Virus record (IMG/VR): IMGVR_UViG_3300032296_001095
Coordinates: 1-36,739 of that record
Length of the DNA stretch: 36,739 bases
From: a virus
Strand: one strand, 5' to 3'
Positions 28,501-36,656 of the stretch are shown here, piece after piece (position 1 is the first letter of the stretch; each line of letters opens with the position of its first letter). A model generated the notes under the pieces. It was not told where the DNA came from and ran no database searches. It saw only the letters and a list, made by a program, of their open reading frames with translations. The position numbers were made by a program, and so were the translations under genes.

Positions 28501-29800
28501 CCGGTAACCGCTCGCGCAGTTTTGAGGATCGCGCCGTATCACCGAGCGATTCCATGAACTCAGCGGTCTGATTGGCCTTGCGTACCTCACGGATATTGCT
28601 AACCGTTGAGATCGCCGCACCCGGTATACCGACACCGGCCCCGCCGGCAAAGCCCGCTACACCAGACTCAATGATGCGCTCAACGTCAGTTCCCGCCTCA
28701 TCCGGTGCAAACTCCTGTCCGCTCACGCCCTGCGCGAGTTCGCGACCAATGATGACGCCGAGCTCTTGCAACGACTCGGTGACGCCCTCAATCGTCGCAG
28801 ACTGCAACCACTTCTTCCCGGCCTGTGCGATTGCATTGCGGAATGTCGGTCGCGCTAACAGAGTCTTGACCGCCTCGCGCGATCCAGCACCAAGAATCTT
28901 GTCAAGGCCGGGAATAAGCTTGGCAAGCGCAAGATCACCAACCGTCTCAAGGCCGGCATTAAGCAAGCCCGCTGCCGCGGCAGCACCTCGAGCAACGGCA
29001 GGGTCAAGAGGCTGACCGTTAACGTCGCGGATATTCTCGTACTCAGCAAACGCAAAACCGGCCTCTTCCTTGTAGTTGTAGACCGTCGTTGCCGTGATAT
29101 AGCCAGCGCGCGCACCAAAGAAGAAAGCACCGGGAACGGTCACCGCCTCTTCCGGCAACACCGGGGCCAACACCGTACCGGCAACCGCCGCAGCAGTCGC
29201 AGCTCCAGCACCACCAACCACCGCGCCCTTTCCACCCTCTCGGATGGAACTCACAAGCTGGCGGCCCGTGTACCCGGTCTGCCCAAGGAACCACGCGAAC
29301 GGATTGTCTTGCCGCTCTTCCATATTGGCGAGCGCGCCTAGCTCATTCAAAAGTTTTTGCCGTTCGGCCTGTTCTGACGGGCTAATGACGCCGGTAATAG
29401 CTTTCCAGTTGTACGGGCTAACCTGATCTTGAATTGAGCCCTGCTTCCAACCCTGCGCGCCAGCAGTAAAGGTTTTCTCAATACGCTCAAGCACGCTGAC
29501 ATCGTCTCGAGCAACGTCTGCCTGTGCCGCAAGGAAGTTAGAAGTAACCGGGCTATTTTTGATTAGGTTGTCGTAATCAATACTGCCAATAGTGGTCTGC
29601 CGCTCAATCTCTTTGCGGTCAGCCCTAACAGTTTCGATTGGGACATTTGCGCGCTGGGCAAGTTTGCGGAATTCGGCCTCGACATCTGGCTCAGTGGACG
29701 CGGCACCATACATAGAATTGCGGAGCTGTAACTTTTGCTCCTGCCGCAAAATATCGAGGTAAGGATTCTCATCCTCGACGAGCTGCCGATAGTCGGTCAC
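22541..29800 (-). CDS. Giant polyvalent ejection protein with HExxH motif
   Basis: This 2,419-aa protein sits where T7 carries gp16, the largest ejected core protein, and starts at GTG in a GTGA overlap. Residues 180-400 are Gly/Ala-rich with hydrophobic stretches suited to membrane insertion. A zincin-like motif HETGH lies at 1173-1177, and E1228 in a FARANEAYLMEG context is a candidate third metal ligand. Coiled-coil regions fill 1330-1900. Residues 2050-2419 resemble large polyvalent-protein C-terminal domains (SQGAAGTKDLAAVQRDNELM, hydrophobic LPD38-like end). T7 gp16 has an N-terminal transglycosylase, and none is visible here. It is likely ejected with DNA. Protease activity is inferred. 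Confidence 0.85.
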   Translation of the reverse strand: MTDYRQLVEDENPYLDILRQEQKLQLRNSMYGAASTEPDVEAEFRKLAQRANVPIETVRADRKEIERQTTIGSIDYDNLIKNSPVTSNFLAAQADVARDDVSVLERIEKTFTAGAQGWKQGSIQDQVSPYNWKAITGVISPSEQAERQKLLNELGALANMEERQDNPFAWFLGQTGYTGRQLVSSIREGGKGAVVGGAGAATAAAVAGTVLAPVLPEEAVTVPGAFFFGARAGYITATTVYNYKEEAGFAFAEYENIRDVNGQPLDPAVARGAAAAAGLLNAGLETVGDLALAKLIPGLDKILGAGSREAVKTLLARPTFRNAIAQAGKKWLQSATIEGVTESLQELGVIIGRELAQGVSGQEFAPDEAGTDVERIIESGVAGFAGGAGVGIPGAAISTVSNIREVRKANQTAEFMESLGDTARSSKLRERLPEVFQDFVARAREQGPVENVYIPADQFTQYWQSQNADAAQVAAEVGATNYAEAVATGTDVIIPIENYATRLAPTEHHVALTRDVRLFQGDLTMREVEALESRRKEIEAEIQQLMETEGPPAEAPTIEQIKQDVLGQLMGRFDRQTADNYATLYSRAINSLAQRAGLDPMQLHEQYGLQVVIPLPDVLQAKAGIDTVLDPLIDRLRAGEIPTAKEMFGKSLTQFLRERGGLQDLGGELSARDAKLWDRDNRKPGERALVSDNGMTYDQAREIALEAGYDVGDTEVTFLEALDLEFRGQPVYQPGKERGSLQELADALMGLEEFLGQQGIDIQTTDNATIKALIRKASEGMETPAMQFEQRKAKEPDSNVQLPDAATETTAIDIRNGPQLTGNQRMDIRQVGAFFDRITGKRDWSDPAEQQRAIAQLVAELRYQMGQAKSGLDWYEEDIQSAFSITQRIIPSLESETKRQLFSVMAAILSPGTLANLNWQITAEAFEHYEKTGTIPGKNPKNGKLWAGGLRSANKKKQLDMLNAMVKDIGEEKTVEWLFSEHTVKELNEARKKWGNLGPGVDGKADDMKLGLFAFGPKVGPFVANINGIYELTIDMWATRTFNRYFGQMLDEGGTIVDAPTEPQRRVIKEIFNAAAEQVGIKPYQAQSVIWFFEQQLFNHLGTGTQSYGFSDGARRFAGAGGVPAAGVGAEGAPGTFFQAVAPDEKRGYIQFGADRRVKIGLLEKADLSTFIHETGHFYLEVLLDLADRPDASPQIKADAETLMKWFGVKSRAEIGVKQHEQFARANEAYLMEGKAPSTALRSIFQRVRAWMTLVYNTLTNLNVRMNDDVRGVFDRIYATDAEIEAANAELDVQSVFATAEDAGMTEAEFEAYKRAAEAAVGKAKETVQNQLMREYQREREKWWKERRKEVMAEVTAEVDASLPYRAAAILIEGKMPNGVPIKLSRKLVENRFGAEYLKRMPRGLRKIFSKDEGTSLEVAAEMLGFESGTELMTALINLRPRKEFIEAETASRMSAQYGDMRIDGSIADEAMAAVHNSQRAKVIETELLAIRRLQRQVGMIRAAERRGERMEAQMGMEMISAAIADPGSFRRVAAGRIGQMQARDIRPNQYLLAERRASKAAFDAIRRKDYQRAAIEKQRELLNHYMYLEARQASKELDTIYNYANKFDKKSTRERLAKVGGGYLDQIDSILEKYEFRKVPRAILTRRQSLLDFAEQQAQLGLIVNVPDQLLDDAKLVNYKNASVDELRAVYDTVRNIEHLARMKDKLLRKAAAIEFQSVKDELIAAANSSDRLRSTGELGIPNTVGEPLKARGARAWRNFDAALIKVEQMIEWLDGGKIEGPWARYIFDLANDAQTKEYELHAMVTKKIQDLTEALPADWKNTLEDRFDVTLLGVDGPVTRYTLISMALNVGNNSNYQRLLDGYGWSDATINAALQNLTKADWDYVQGIWDTVNSLWPEIKALEERTSGVAPPKVEARVVQTAFGDYAGGYFPLAYDPKLSAVGDKQVEAVESVGQFMANAYGRARTDRGYTKQRVENLKAAVRLDYEQVLTSHLSKVIKDISHREAIFSLNKLLKDEEIKEVMIDKLGEARYREFNKWMQVLVSDRADTLHSGNVISRAIMQFRTNMAIVTMGWKITTMMAQFAGIGPALDLVKPRFFTQALIDYNRFGPFSTHRETLEQFVYERSGEMRFRTDTIDRDVRDNLRKLRGENGPLATIRKSAFFLTAMADRQVTIPTWLGAYRQALAEGLNEEDAIRAGDRAVRLSQGAAGTKDLAAVQRDNELMKLLTMYYTPFSVLYARLRDVAGTTRKVKDMPRAVARMLALVIMPAVMGEILAGRGPEEDEDEVWWAIRKMLLYPLATIPILKEGAGMIEASMIKLSGEGEMKYQPNWRLSPVAGAIEQVARTTFVAVPDVVTGNKEFNDVAWDLLDASGYIFGLPTRQIRISGEYTMDVLNDEANPESPQQAMYELLYGSPKE

Positions 29801-31452
29801 TTAATAAGCCCCTGCGCTTTCTTGAAATAGAACTGGATATTCTCTTCAGTTACCGGCTTCCCTGTAGCCCGCAATGCGCGTTCAATTTGACGGCGATCAA
29901 AAGCCGGAATTTCAATAGTCACGATCTCTTCGCCAGGCTCCAACTCAAACAATGCCACCGAGTTTGTACCAAACAACGAACCGCGAACTTCAGTATTAGC
30001 AAACAAACGATCAATTTCTCCACTACGCTCTTCTGGAGTAAGTTTGCGACCTAGAGACGCCTCTCGCGCCACAATGTTTGCGTCAAGCGTTGACCATGCT
30101 TTAGCAACTCGTTTTGCGGATTTTGATCCCTCCTTTGGAGTCGGATCGACCCCAATTTCAGCAAGACGCATATCCATACGTTGCTTGGTCGTTTGCACTT
30201 CAGTTTGTGCAACATCCGGCTGCTCATTCGCCTTTGCCTGTAGAGAGACAAGCTCGCGGAACTCCGGCTCATCAAGCACGGGCTTTAGCGCAATCAAATT
30301 AGTTTTCCCAAGAATCTGTGGGTTTGTGCGGAGCTTGTAATAGGTATCCCAGTCAGTCTCAACACGCTTGCCACTTCTAAGGCTATCCGCAAAGTTACGA
30401 ACCGTGCCAATCTTTTCGCCAGGGATCGCGGCCCGCAAAGACGCTGGCAGCGCATTGTAGTTACCACCGTTCGCTTCAAGCTGACGATAAACATTGCCAA
30501 GCAAGTCATCTTCTCGGCGTTGCTGATCGCGTTGCATCGACCCAAGCTGCTGCAAAGCTTCTGATGTCGCGTCATCGCGCACAGCGACGTTGTCTCCGGC
30601 CCTGTCGCGCACCGCTTGACGTACTTCAGTTTCGGTCGGAATACGCCCACGGAATGAGGCAATTACATCGTCAGCAATACGGGCTGAAGCACGGACATCT
30701 GTTTCCGTGGTGACTTTTCCCTCAAGCTCAACAAGCTTATCGGCACGAATCGTTTTCCTGTTTGCATCTAAATACTGCGCGGCATATCTGACATCTCCGT
30801 TGTCAAGTGCCGAATTGACCACGGCAGAATGGATAGCAGCCACATTGTCCATCTGCGCCGCTATTAACGCATCGCCGGTTATTCCATTCCGATCTGCCCA
30901 CATGGCTGTATTAGCAGCGACTCTGGCGATCGAGTCATTGACCTTTACCTGGTCGCGCCAATTAAGCGCGGCCGTGTTGGTTTCCGTAGCTACAGCGCCT
31001 CTGTATACGTTGTCGCGATACTGATCCGTCTCGCGCAATACATGGCGCATCAACGAGTCATCATATTCTGCTTTTGCCATCTGCGCGCGGCGACGAAATA
31101 TATCTTTTTGCCGGTCATTAGGAAGGCCGCCAGCGACCTGCTCGATAGCCTTTTCAAAGTCGCTTGAGTATTTCGATATGAAGTCTGGAGCAACAGCATC
31201 AGCGGCTTTTTTAGATGAAAAGCCAGTCTCTGGATTCATCATCAAATCTGTTTGCAAATCGCGGAGCTGATTGTAAGCATCTTCAACGCGAAGCTGATCG
31301 AGATCAGCAGTCAACCTTCCGAGTGCTGTAGCGCCACGCGCCACAGCTTCCGCGGTTTCCGCTGCCTGAGCGCCGACAGCAGCAAGTCCGCGCGTACTTG
31401 GAGTCGCTATACGCGGAACAACTTGCTGACGGTAAAACTCAAGCTTTGCCAT
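29797..31452 (-). CDS. Internal virion protein, gp15-like
   Basis: This 551-aa helical, Ala/Arg/Asp-rich protein occupies the T7 gp15 position, before the giant ejection protein and after a gp14-like gene. It is mostly predicted helix (AADAVAPDFISKYSSDFEKA and similar), with no cysteine pairs, signal or TM segments. T7 gp15 forms part of the ejected channel in the periplasm, and T7 gp15 is somewhat longer (747 aa). The assignment is by gene order and composition. GAGG precedes its ATG, and the end couples to the next gene by GTGA. Confidence 0.72.
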   Translation of the reverse strand: MAKLEFYRQQVVPRIATPSTRGLAAVGAQAAETAEAVARGATALGRLTADLDQLRVEDAYNQLRDLQTDLMMNPETGFSSKKAADAVAPDFISKYSSDFEKAIEQVAGGLPNDRQKDIFRRRAQMAKAEYDDSLMRHVLRETDQYRDNVYRGAVATETNTAALNWRDQVKVNDSIARVAANTAMWADRNGITGDALIAAQMDNVAAIHSAVVNSALDNGDVRYAAQYLDANRKTIRADKLVELEGKVTTETDVRASARIADDVIASFRGRIPTETEVRQAVRDRAGDNVAVRDDATSEALQQLGSMQRDQQRREDDLLGNVYRQLEANGGNYNALPASLRAAIPGEKIGTVRNFADSLRSGKRVETDWDTYYKLRTNPQILGKTNLIALKPVLDEPEFRELVSLQAKANEQPDVAQTEVQTTKQRMDMRLAEIGVDPTPKEGSKSAKRVAKAWSTLDANIVAREASLGRKLTPEERSGEIDRLFANTEVRGSLFGTNSVALFELEPGEEIVTIEIPAFDRRQIERALRATGKPVTEENIQFYFKKAQGLIK

Positions 31453-31455
31453 ATA

Positions 31456-32001
31456 TCACCTCGGAATCAGACCTGCTCGACGCGGAGAGACTGTAGTCAT
31501 CGTCGATGGCACGCGCTTCGGAGCTGGCGCGCTAGCAGTTGGTGTTCGCGTTTTCGGCGCGGGAAATGTGCCGCCGGCGCCGGCATAACCACCAAGCCCT
31601 GCAGCACCAGCCTGGAGGATTCCCTGAGCCCAAGATGGGCGAGCGGCTCGAGTGATGCGAGCTTCTGTAAGAAGCCCTTGCGCCTGAGTCTCGCCTTGGT
31701 ATGCCAATGACAAGGCATCAAGTTCTGCGGCTGTTGCAGCCTGTTTATAAACATCGCCAAACGTAACGGACTCCGTTAAACCAGCCTGTGCGCCCGCCGC
31801 TCGCAATTCGCCAAACTGACGGCGCTGTTCGCGAGCAAGCGCCTCAGATTCCAAGCCTGCTTGGGTACGCGCTACGCCAGCCTCAACTTCTTTGACTCTA
31901 GCCTCTGCGCCCATTACGGCGCGCTGCTGACCTGTCGCCATAAGAGACGATGCTGCGGAAGCGGCGCCGGCAATAATCGCAATCGTTACTGGGTCTGCCA
32001 T
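31456..32001 (-). CDS. Internal virion protein, gp14-like
   Basis: This 181-aa protein starts with a hydrophobic Ala-rich segment (VTIAIIAGAASAASSLMATG). A helical coil rich in Ala, Glu and Arg follows, then a Gly/Pro-rich tail. That matches T7 gp14 (196 aa), which enters the outer membrane during ejection. The start overlaps the preceding stop as TAATG. It lies between the gp13-like and gp15-like genes, in the T7 order. Confidence 0.78.
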   Translation of the reverse strand: MADPVTIAIIAGAASAASSLMATGQQRAVMGAEARVKEVEAGVARTQAGLESEALAREQRRQFGELRAAGAQAGLTESVTFGDVYKQAATAAELDALSLAYQGETQAQGLLTEARITRAARPSWAQGILQAGAAGLGGYAGAGGTFPAPKTRTPTASAPAPKRVPSTMTTVSPRRAGLIPR

Positions 32002-32426
32002 TATCGAATCCTCGAGTACATATACATATCAGCGCCACGCTGAAATGCTCTCATCAGTCCTTCTCGCTCAAACCCCAGCATTCTCGCCCATCTGTGACCG
32101 GGCTCAAAGTCTGGGTGCACATAAGCCTCAACTCTGCGAATCCCGCAGCCATCCAAAAACCTCTCGACCTCTCGGTGTATCTGCCTCATGCACTTGCCGG
32201 CGTCTCCCGCCAGCAGCGCCCAAGCAGAGCCACGCCCCTGCCACAAATTCACCACCCCGGCGCATATCACGATCTTCCCGTGATACCGCCCGGTGTAGCA
32301 GGGGCCGGCATCAACCAGCTCCTGCCCGTATCCCGGCCGTTCTACAAACGCCGCCAGATACTCTTGTGCCGGCTGCAGTCTCAGTTCGTCGAGATCGGCC
32401 GGTTTGAACTTTGCCACCTCGAGCAT
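32001..32426 (-). CDS. GNAT-like protein, gp13 position
   Basis: This 141-aa protein has the topology of a GNAT acetyltransferase: a beta-alpha N-terminus, a central GRGSAWALLAGDAG segment at the acetyl-CoA site position, and RRVEAYVHPDFEPGHRWARM then LGFEREGLMR near the end. T7-like phages encode an acetyltransferase-like protein (gp13 type, DUF2833, from memory) at this point between tail tube B and the internal proteins. Catalysis is not certain, since some members only help assemble the core. Both ends couple by TAATG. Confidence 0.75.
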   Translation of the reverse strand: MLEVAKFKPADLDELRLQPAQEYLAAFVERPGYGQELVDAGPCYTGRYHGKIVICAGVVNLWQGRGSAWALLAGDAGKCMRQIHREVERFLDGCGIRRVEAYVHPDFEPGHRWARMLGFEREGLMRAFQRGADMYMYSRIR

Positions 32427-35290
32427 TAGCCCGCGGTCTCAAGCTCTGGATACAGCGCCACCACAGTCATTGGGAGCGGCTGATCCGCAACCACCCAAAT
32501 CCTGCCATCCGTCTCATAGCCGCTCGGGAACGCAAAAACGTCGGTATCGCCAGTAAGTAGCGGCGGCACCTCGTTCATGTAATCACTTAGGGTACGGTAC
32601 TGGATGTAGTCTAAATTGTTTGCGGTCGGCCCAACCTTTCCTCCAAGCGTTGCATAAAGCCTAAGTCCAAGCTTGTGTACTCGCTTGATCTTGGCCTGCG
32701 CTGTGCCGATCGATGCACCCGCCTCAAGACGCTGGGTCGCCAGAGTCGAGGTGTATGGATAGCCGATGATTGCACGGGAGGCCGCGAACGGCAGAGTTAC
32801 GGTGCCGTCCGTGACCGTGAGATCAAGAACTTCCTGGCCGTCGACAAGTCCGACCACCGTCTCGCCCTCGAGGTGGTAGAGACCGCGCAGCGAGGTCGCA
32901 GTCATTCGCCAGGTATCGAATGCAATGTCATCGTTAGGGAACGCGGAGATGATTGTCGTCAACACCGACTCTTGATCCACAAACGATGTAATGCGAGCCC
33001 TTGCCGTGCGCCAGAGTTCCTGAGTCGTGTCATAGTAGCGGTGGGCAATCTCTCGGTTGACGTCGCTCGCAACGAATATTGGGTCATTTACCACGATCAA
33101 GAAATCGTCTTCAGTCTCAATGAACTCGTCTGCCTCGCTCGCCATTTCAATCGACGACGTCACAGTAAAGGCCACATTGGTCGACCCTGCCGTTTCGTAT
33201 CCCTGGCTTAAAAACAGATCAGCCGCGACAAGCGGGTTAAACTCGAGCGATGCGTCAAGATAGACCGCACCCTGAACGTCGTCGCCCTCTTCAATCGACT
33301 GGGCGAAGTATTCAATAAATCGCTGGGTCTTGTTGACATCAATCTCAAGAGCAAGCTGATCGCTACCCTCGGTCAATAGGCCGCCGCCAGACTCAAGTGC
33401 GAGCTCGTAAGGAACGTCGCCCTCAATAGTGCGCGAAACCACGATCCAGATGTCGTCAACGTCGCCAGCGGGGCCGGGGATAATCTGAACGGCCTCGACC
33501 TTGGCGTCCGTGCCAGCAATCGGATGCTGGTGCCAAGCATAGATATTCTGCTCGCGGTCGTAGGTCAGGCCGATCAAACGGCCGTCACCAAGTACGCACC
33601 AGATGATGTCGTCCGGTTCCTTCTGGTACTCCATGTCGATGATTCCCGAGCGCGTGACTTCGGGATAAAGGACGTTCATGTCTCGAGGCACCCATGCGTC
33701 AGCCTGGATGTCGAACCGCAATTCCATGATGCGACGGCCACCGACACGGGCGAAGAGCACGGCATCTTCAACCAGGACAGGCTCGAGCTCCATCGACCCC
33801 TCGGCAGACTGCAGGTCAAACTTGACGTTCTCGGGGCCGAGCGGTGCGGTCGTGACGTTCTCGCGGATCGCAATCTCAGCGCCAGCGGTGCCGACGATGA
33901 GCGCGTTACCCGGTCGCATCCAGCGCACCTTGTCCACGTTACCGACCGCAAGGGTCAAATTCAGGGCATTGTCAGCAAGAATCTCGCCCAACGTGTCCGG
34001 TGCTTGTGAGCCATAGTCCCCTGCGACCGACGCATAGACATTCTGGCCGCCTCCCCACCACAAACGATCACGCCAGAACGCGACCTTGTAGGGGAACGAG
34101 CCGCCCATGCCAAAGCCCCAAGCGCCGACTCGGTAGTTACAGGTGGCGCCTGAGAGGAGCTCTGCCGGCGCATATTCGCCGGGGCCAATGACGTCTGCGG
34201 TCGCAAGCTGGGTCGAGGTAACTGCGGTGATCTTGAGCACGACGTAGCCGGGATGCAGAAACTGCCAGAGTACGCCCGTGTTGCCGTCGTATTCCTGTCC
34301 CTCTTCGTGGATCGGTCGGATGGCGCCCGTGGTGGCCGTGTTTGCGGCTTCGTAATACTTGCCGCTCGACTTACGCACATCGGTTGCCGTAATAGACTTG
34401 GCCGGCTCCCATTGCGTCGTCGTAATGTTGATGGGCTGCAGACGGATCAGCATACCGACAGAGTCGTTGTCAAATAGCGGCGCGCTGGTGCTGACCGATA
34501 CAGAGCCCGTTTGGGCAGACAATGTGAAGTCCATCGTCGTCGCGGCTTGCGCCTGGAACGGGCCATCTGTCGGCGCATAGGTCGCGAACGACCAGCTAGT
34601 GTTCCCTGCTCGAGTCAGCGTGCGCGGCGCGTAACCCTCGCATCCGATGTAGAGAATGTCGCCAGACTGGGTAATCGATAGCGCGGATGTCCCTTCCGGC
34701 GTAAACAAGTCTGTGACGTCGTAAGGCGAGGCGATCGTGTAAACACGGGCCGCATCACCATTGCCGCCATAAGTGCCGTAGTTGATCGTGTCGATGACGC
34801 CGCCGTCGATGTCGTAGAGCTCGAAGGTCTTTGCTCCGACGTTGACGTTGGTCACCTTGACGTATCGGCCGTTGACTTCCGGCATCCCGGCGACTGCGGT
34901 GATATACATCCAGTCGCCATTCGACGGGTCGGCCCCAACGTAGGTCAGAACGCCAGGGTTCGCATTCGTGATATTCGAGATGTCGAGCGGGTCTTCTAAG
35001 ACGACGCCACGATCGGTGTAGAAGCGGCAATACTGGTCACCGAACTCGATGACGTATGCCTGATCAAAAGCAAACTCAAACTTCTGCAACCATACCCGTT
35101 TGTCGGGATAGCGCGCTTGAAGAACGTACTTGGTGCCGGGGCAACGCTTGGCCGGCCCCTGCGCGGTCGGTATGAACCGCCGCATACGATGGGCACTCGA
35201 TGCGTACTTCTCGAAGTCTGTGCGCCCGCTCATCAGCGAGCCAACTTCGCCACCGTTGAAATTGACGACGGCCGGATTTGCGTTTGGCAT
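32426..35290 (-). CDS. Tail tubular protein B
   Basis: This 954-aa protein has the length and beta-rich composition of the podovirus nozzle protein T7 gp12 (794 aa). It starts FNGGEVGSLMSGRTDFEKYA, typical for these proteins, and continues with repeated beta-propeller-like segments (YVGADPSNGDWMYITAV). The late part (after 700) includes AQRLEAGASIGTAQ-like and beta-strand sequence. It forms the hexameric nozzle below tail tube A and binds fibres or spikes. It overlaps its neighbours by TAATG at both ends. Confidence 0.9.
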   Translation of the reverse strand: MPNANPAVVNFNGGEVGSLMSGRTDFEKYASSAHRMRRFIPTAQGPAKRCPGTKYVLQARYPDKRVWLQKFEFAFDQAYVIEFGDQYCRFYTDRGVVLEDPLDISNITNANPGVLTYVGADPSNGDWMYITAVAGMPEVNGRYVKVTNVNVGAKTFELYDIDGGVIDTINYGTYGGNGDAARVYTIASPYDVTDLFTPEGTSALSITQSGDILYIGCEGYAPRTLTRAGNTSWSFATYAPTDGPFQAQAATTMDFTLSAQTGSVSVSTSAPLFDNDSVGMLIRLQPINITTTQWEPAKSITATDVRKSSGKYYEAANTATTGAIRPIHEEGQEYDGNTGVLWQFLHPGYVVLKITAVTSTQLATADVIGPGEYAPAELLSGATCNYRVGAWGFGMGGSFPYKVAFWRDRLWWGGGQNVYASVAGDYGSQAPDTLGEILADNALNLTLAVGNVDKVRWMRPGNALIVGTAGAEIAIRENVTTAPLGPENVKFDLQSAEGSMELEPVLVEDAVLFARVGGRRIMELRFDIQADAWVPRDMNVLYPEVTRSGIIDMEYQKEPDDIIWCVLGDGRLIGLTYDREQNIYAWHQHPIAGTDAKVEAVQIIPGPAGDVDDIWIVVSRTIEGDVPYELALESGGGLLTEGSDQLALEIDVNKTQRFIEYFAQSIEEGDDVQGAVYLDASLEFNPLVAADLFLSQGYETAGSTNVAFTVTSSIEMASEADEFIETEDDFLIVVNDPIFVASDVNREIAHRYYDTTQELWRTARARITSFVDQESVLTTIISAFPNDDIAFDTWRMTATSLRGLYHLEGETVVGLVDGQEVLDLTVTDGTVTLPFAASRAIIGYPYTSTLATQRLEAGASIGTAQAKIKRVHKLGLRLYATLGGKVGPTANNLDYIQYRTLSDYMNEVPPLLTGDTDVFAFPSGYETDGRIWVVADQPLPMTVVALYPELETAG

Positions 35291-35892
35291 TAGAGCCTCA
35301 CAGTAATCCAGGTCTGATCAGCTAAGGACTCCGGTGGGTTTTCGATAGCGTTGGCCCTAACTGCATCCATTAGCGCCATGCGGTAATCGCGGAGCGCGGC
35401 ATTCTTCTTGGCGTCAGACTGGGTCAGCGCCTCGCAGACGTTGTAGGCGATCAGAGATGCAAACGCATCATCGAACGCGGGATCGTATCGGGTCGTGTCT
35501 TCGATTCGAGCAAGGTATCGCAGGTTCAGTACGCCAGAGCCGCGGGTCAGAATCTTGCCGCCCTCGAGCACATATTCCTGGCCGCCGCTGCTAATCAAGT
35601 CAGACAGGTCAGGCGCAGGATAGTAGGCATTAATCTGCAGGATGCGGAGACAATCGCTCGGCACCGTGTACTGATAGGCGTAGTCAAAAACCGGGGTCGC
35701 GACGTCTGCAGCCAGCGCCGCACGCTTAACGCAGAAACGCCAGTTATAGGTACGCTGCAGCTTGTCTCGCAGCATCCCATAGATGGCGTTGATCTCTCGG
35801 GCAGGTTTAGTGTTGTCCGAGAGAGCGGTAATCCTCAAGTCACCAAGTTTGGTGAGCGCGAGGTTGGAAATTGCGACGTCACTCGTAGCCAC
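35290..35892 (-). CDS. Tail tubular protein A
   Basis: This 200-aa helical protein matches the T7 gp11 adaptor (196 aa) in size and pattern: ISNLALTKLGDLRI at the start, IYGMLRDKLQRTYNWRFCVK near residues 40-60, and ADQTWITVRL at the end. It would form the dodecameric adaptor between portal and nozzle. The stop overlaps the nozzle gene as TAATG. Confidence 0.9.
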   Translation of the reverse strand: MATSDVAISNLALTKLGDLRITALSDNTKPAREINAIYGMLRDKLQRTYNWRFCVKRAALAADVATPVFDYAYQYTVPSDCLRILQINAYYPAPDLSDLISSGGQEYVLEGGKILTRGSGVLNLRYLARIEDTTRYDPAFDDAFASLIAYNVCEALTQSDAKKNAALRDYRMALMDAVRANAIENPPESLADQTWITVRL

Positions 35893-35910
35893 GGGCGTCT
35901 CCCGCAGCTA

Positions 35911-36105
35911 TTAAGCCGGCGGCCAAGTATCCTGAAGGATGGCTTCCTTGATCGTATCAAGGGCCAATAGGACTTCCATCTTCTGCATATTTGCAGCGAG
36001 ATCAACACGCACCTCGACGTCAGTCGTTGCCGTAGAGGTTGCGCCTTCCGTTACGTTGCGAACGCCTTGTTCGCCGCGATCAATTCCGTAGAAACGGTCT
36101 GCCAT
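35911..36105 (-). CDS. Small hypothetical protein between decoration and tail genes (64 aa)
   Basis: This 64-aa protein starts MADRFYGIDRGEQGV and ends in an amphipathic helix (MEVLLALDTIKEAIL). Proteins with this opening are found between capsid and tail-tube genes of podophages related to this one, but I know no role. GGAG lies seven bases before the ATG. A strong terminator just upstream means its expression depends on readthrough. Confidence 0.7.
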   Translation of the reverse strand: MADRFYGIDRGEQGVRNVTEGATSTATTDVEVRVDLAANMQKMEVLLALDTIKEAILQDTWPPA

Positions 36106-36117
36106 GTTCTTCTCCGT

Positions 36118-36152
36118 AAAAAGGGAGCGAGCCGGTTATCCGACCCGCCCCC
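36118..36152 (-). terminator. Rho-independent terminator after capsid/decoration genes
   Basis: Reading leftward, a 13-bp stem with three G-U pairs (GGGGGCGGGTCGG with CCGGCTCGCTCCC) and a 4-nt loop ATAA is followed by TTTTT (36122-36118). It lies six bases after the decoration-like gene and before the small gene at 35911-36105. It should cut tail-gene transcription relative to the head genes, giving a high capsid to low tail ratio. Confidence 0.88.
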
Positions 36153-36158
36153 TGTTTA

Positions 36159-36656
36159 TTACGCCGTGTAACGACCGATGAGCTTCACCGTCGCGGTTGC
36201 GTCAGCCGCACCCGTCAGCGTGAGCGTCACATCGTAGAACACCGACGGATCGCTCGTAAGACCGAGGGCGTCCCAGAGCTCCTTGCCGCTGTTCGCGATC
36301 GTGAAGACCGCAGCCTCATGCAGAACATCAACGCCGTTAAGCGCGCCATCCTTGAGGGACAGGGCCGAGGCGAAGAAGTCAGCATCAGCAACCGCGCCGC
36401 CATCAGCCGCATAGAGGCCGATGTCAGAGATGGTCGTGGTGCCGATGTCCGGCGAGTAGATACGCAGGTCGGTCATTACCGCGTTCGAGGGAACACGGAA
36501 CATCCGATAGGTCGAGGCGATGTCATCACCAGAGGTGATGGCAGCCGTCGCAACCTTAACGTGCTCAAAAGCGCCGTCTACACGGGGGCTATTGAGAACG
36601 ACCGGCGTCGCGTCTGCATTGGTGATAAGGGTTGATTTAACTGCTACAACTGCCAT
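36159..36656 (-). CDS. Head decoration-like protein
   Basis: This 165-aa beta-rich, Ala/Thr/Val/Asp-rich protein is encoded directly downstream of the capsid gene (across the circle junction, sixteen bases after the capsid stop). It is bounded by a terminator, as for abundant head proteins. It begins AVVAVKSTLITNADATPVVL and has no cysteines, TM or catalytic motif. Size and position suit a capsid-cementing protein, but the family is not recognised and a virion protein with another role remains possible. GGGAG lies upstream of the ATG at 36656. Confidence 0.75.
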   Translation of the reverse strand: MAVVAVKSTLITNADATPVVLNSPRVDGAFEHVKVATAAITSGDDIASTYRMFRVPSNAVMTDLRIYSPDIGTTTISDIGLYAADGGAVADADFFASALSLKDGALNGVDVLHEAAVFTIANSGKELWDALGLTSDPSVFYDVTLTLTGAADATATVKLIGRYTA

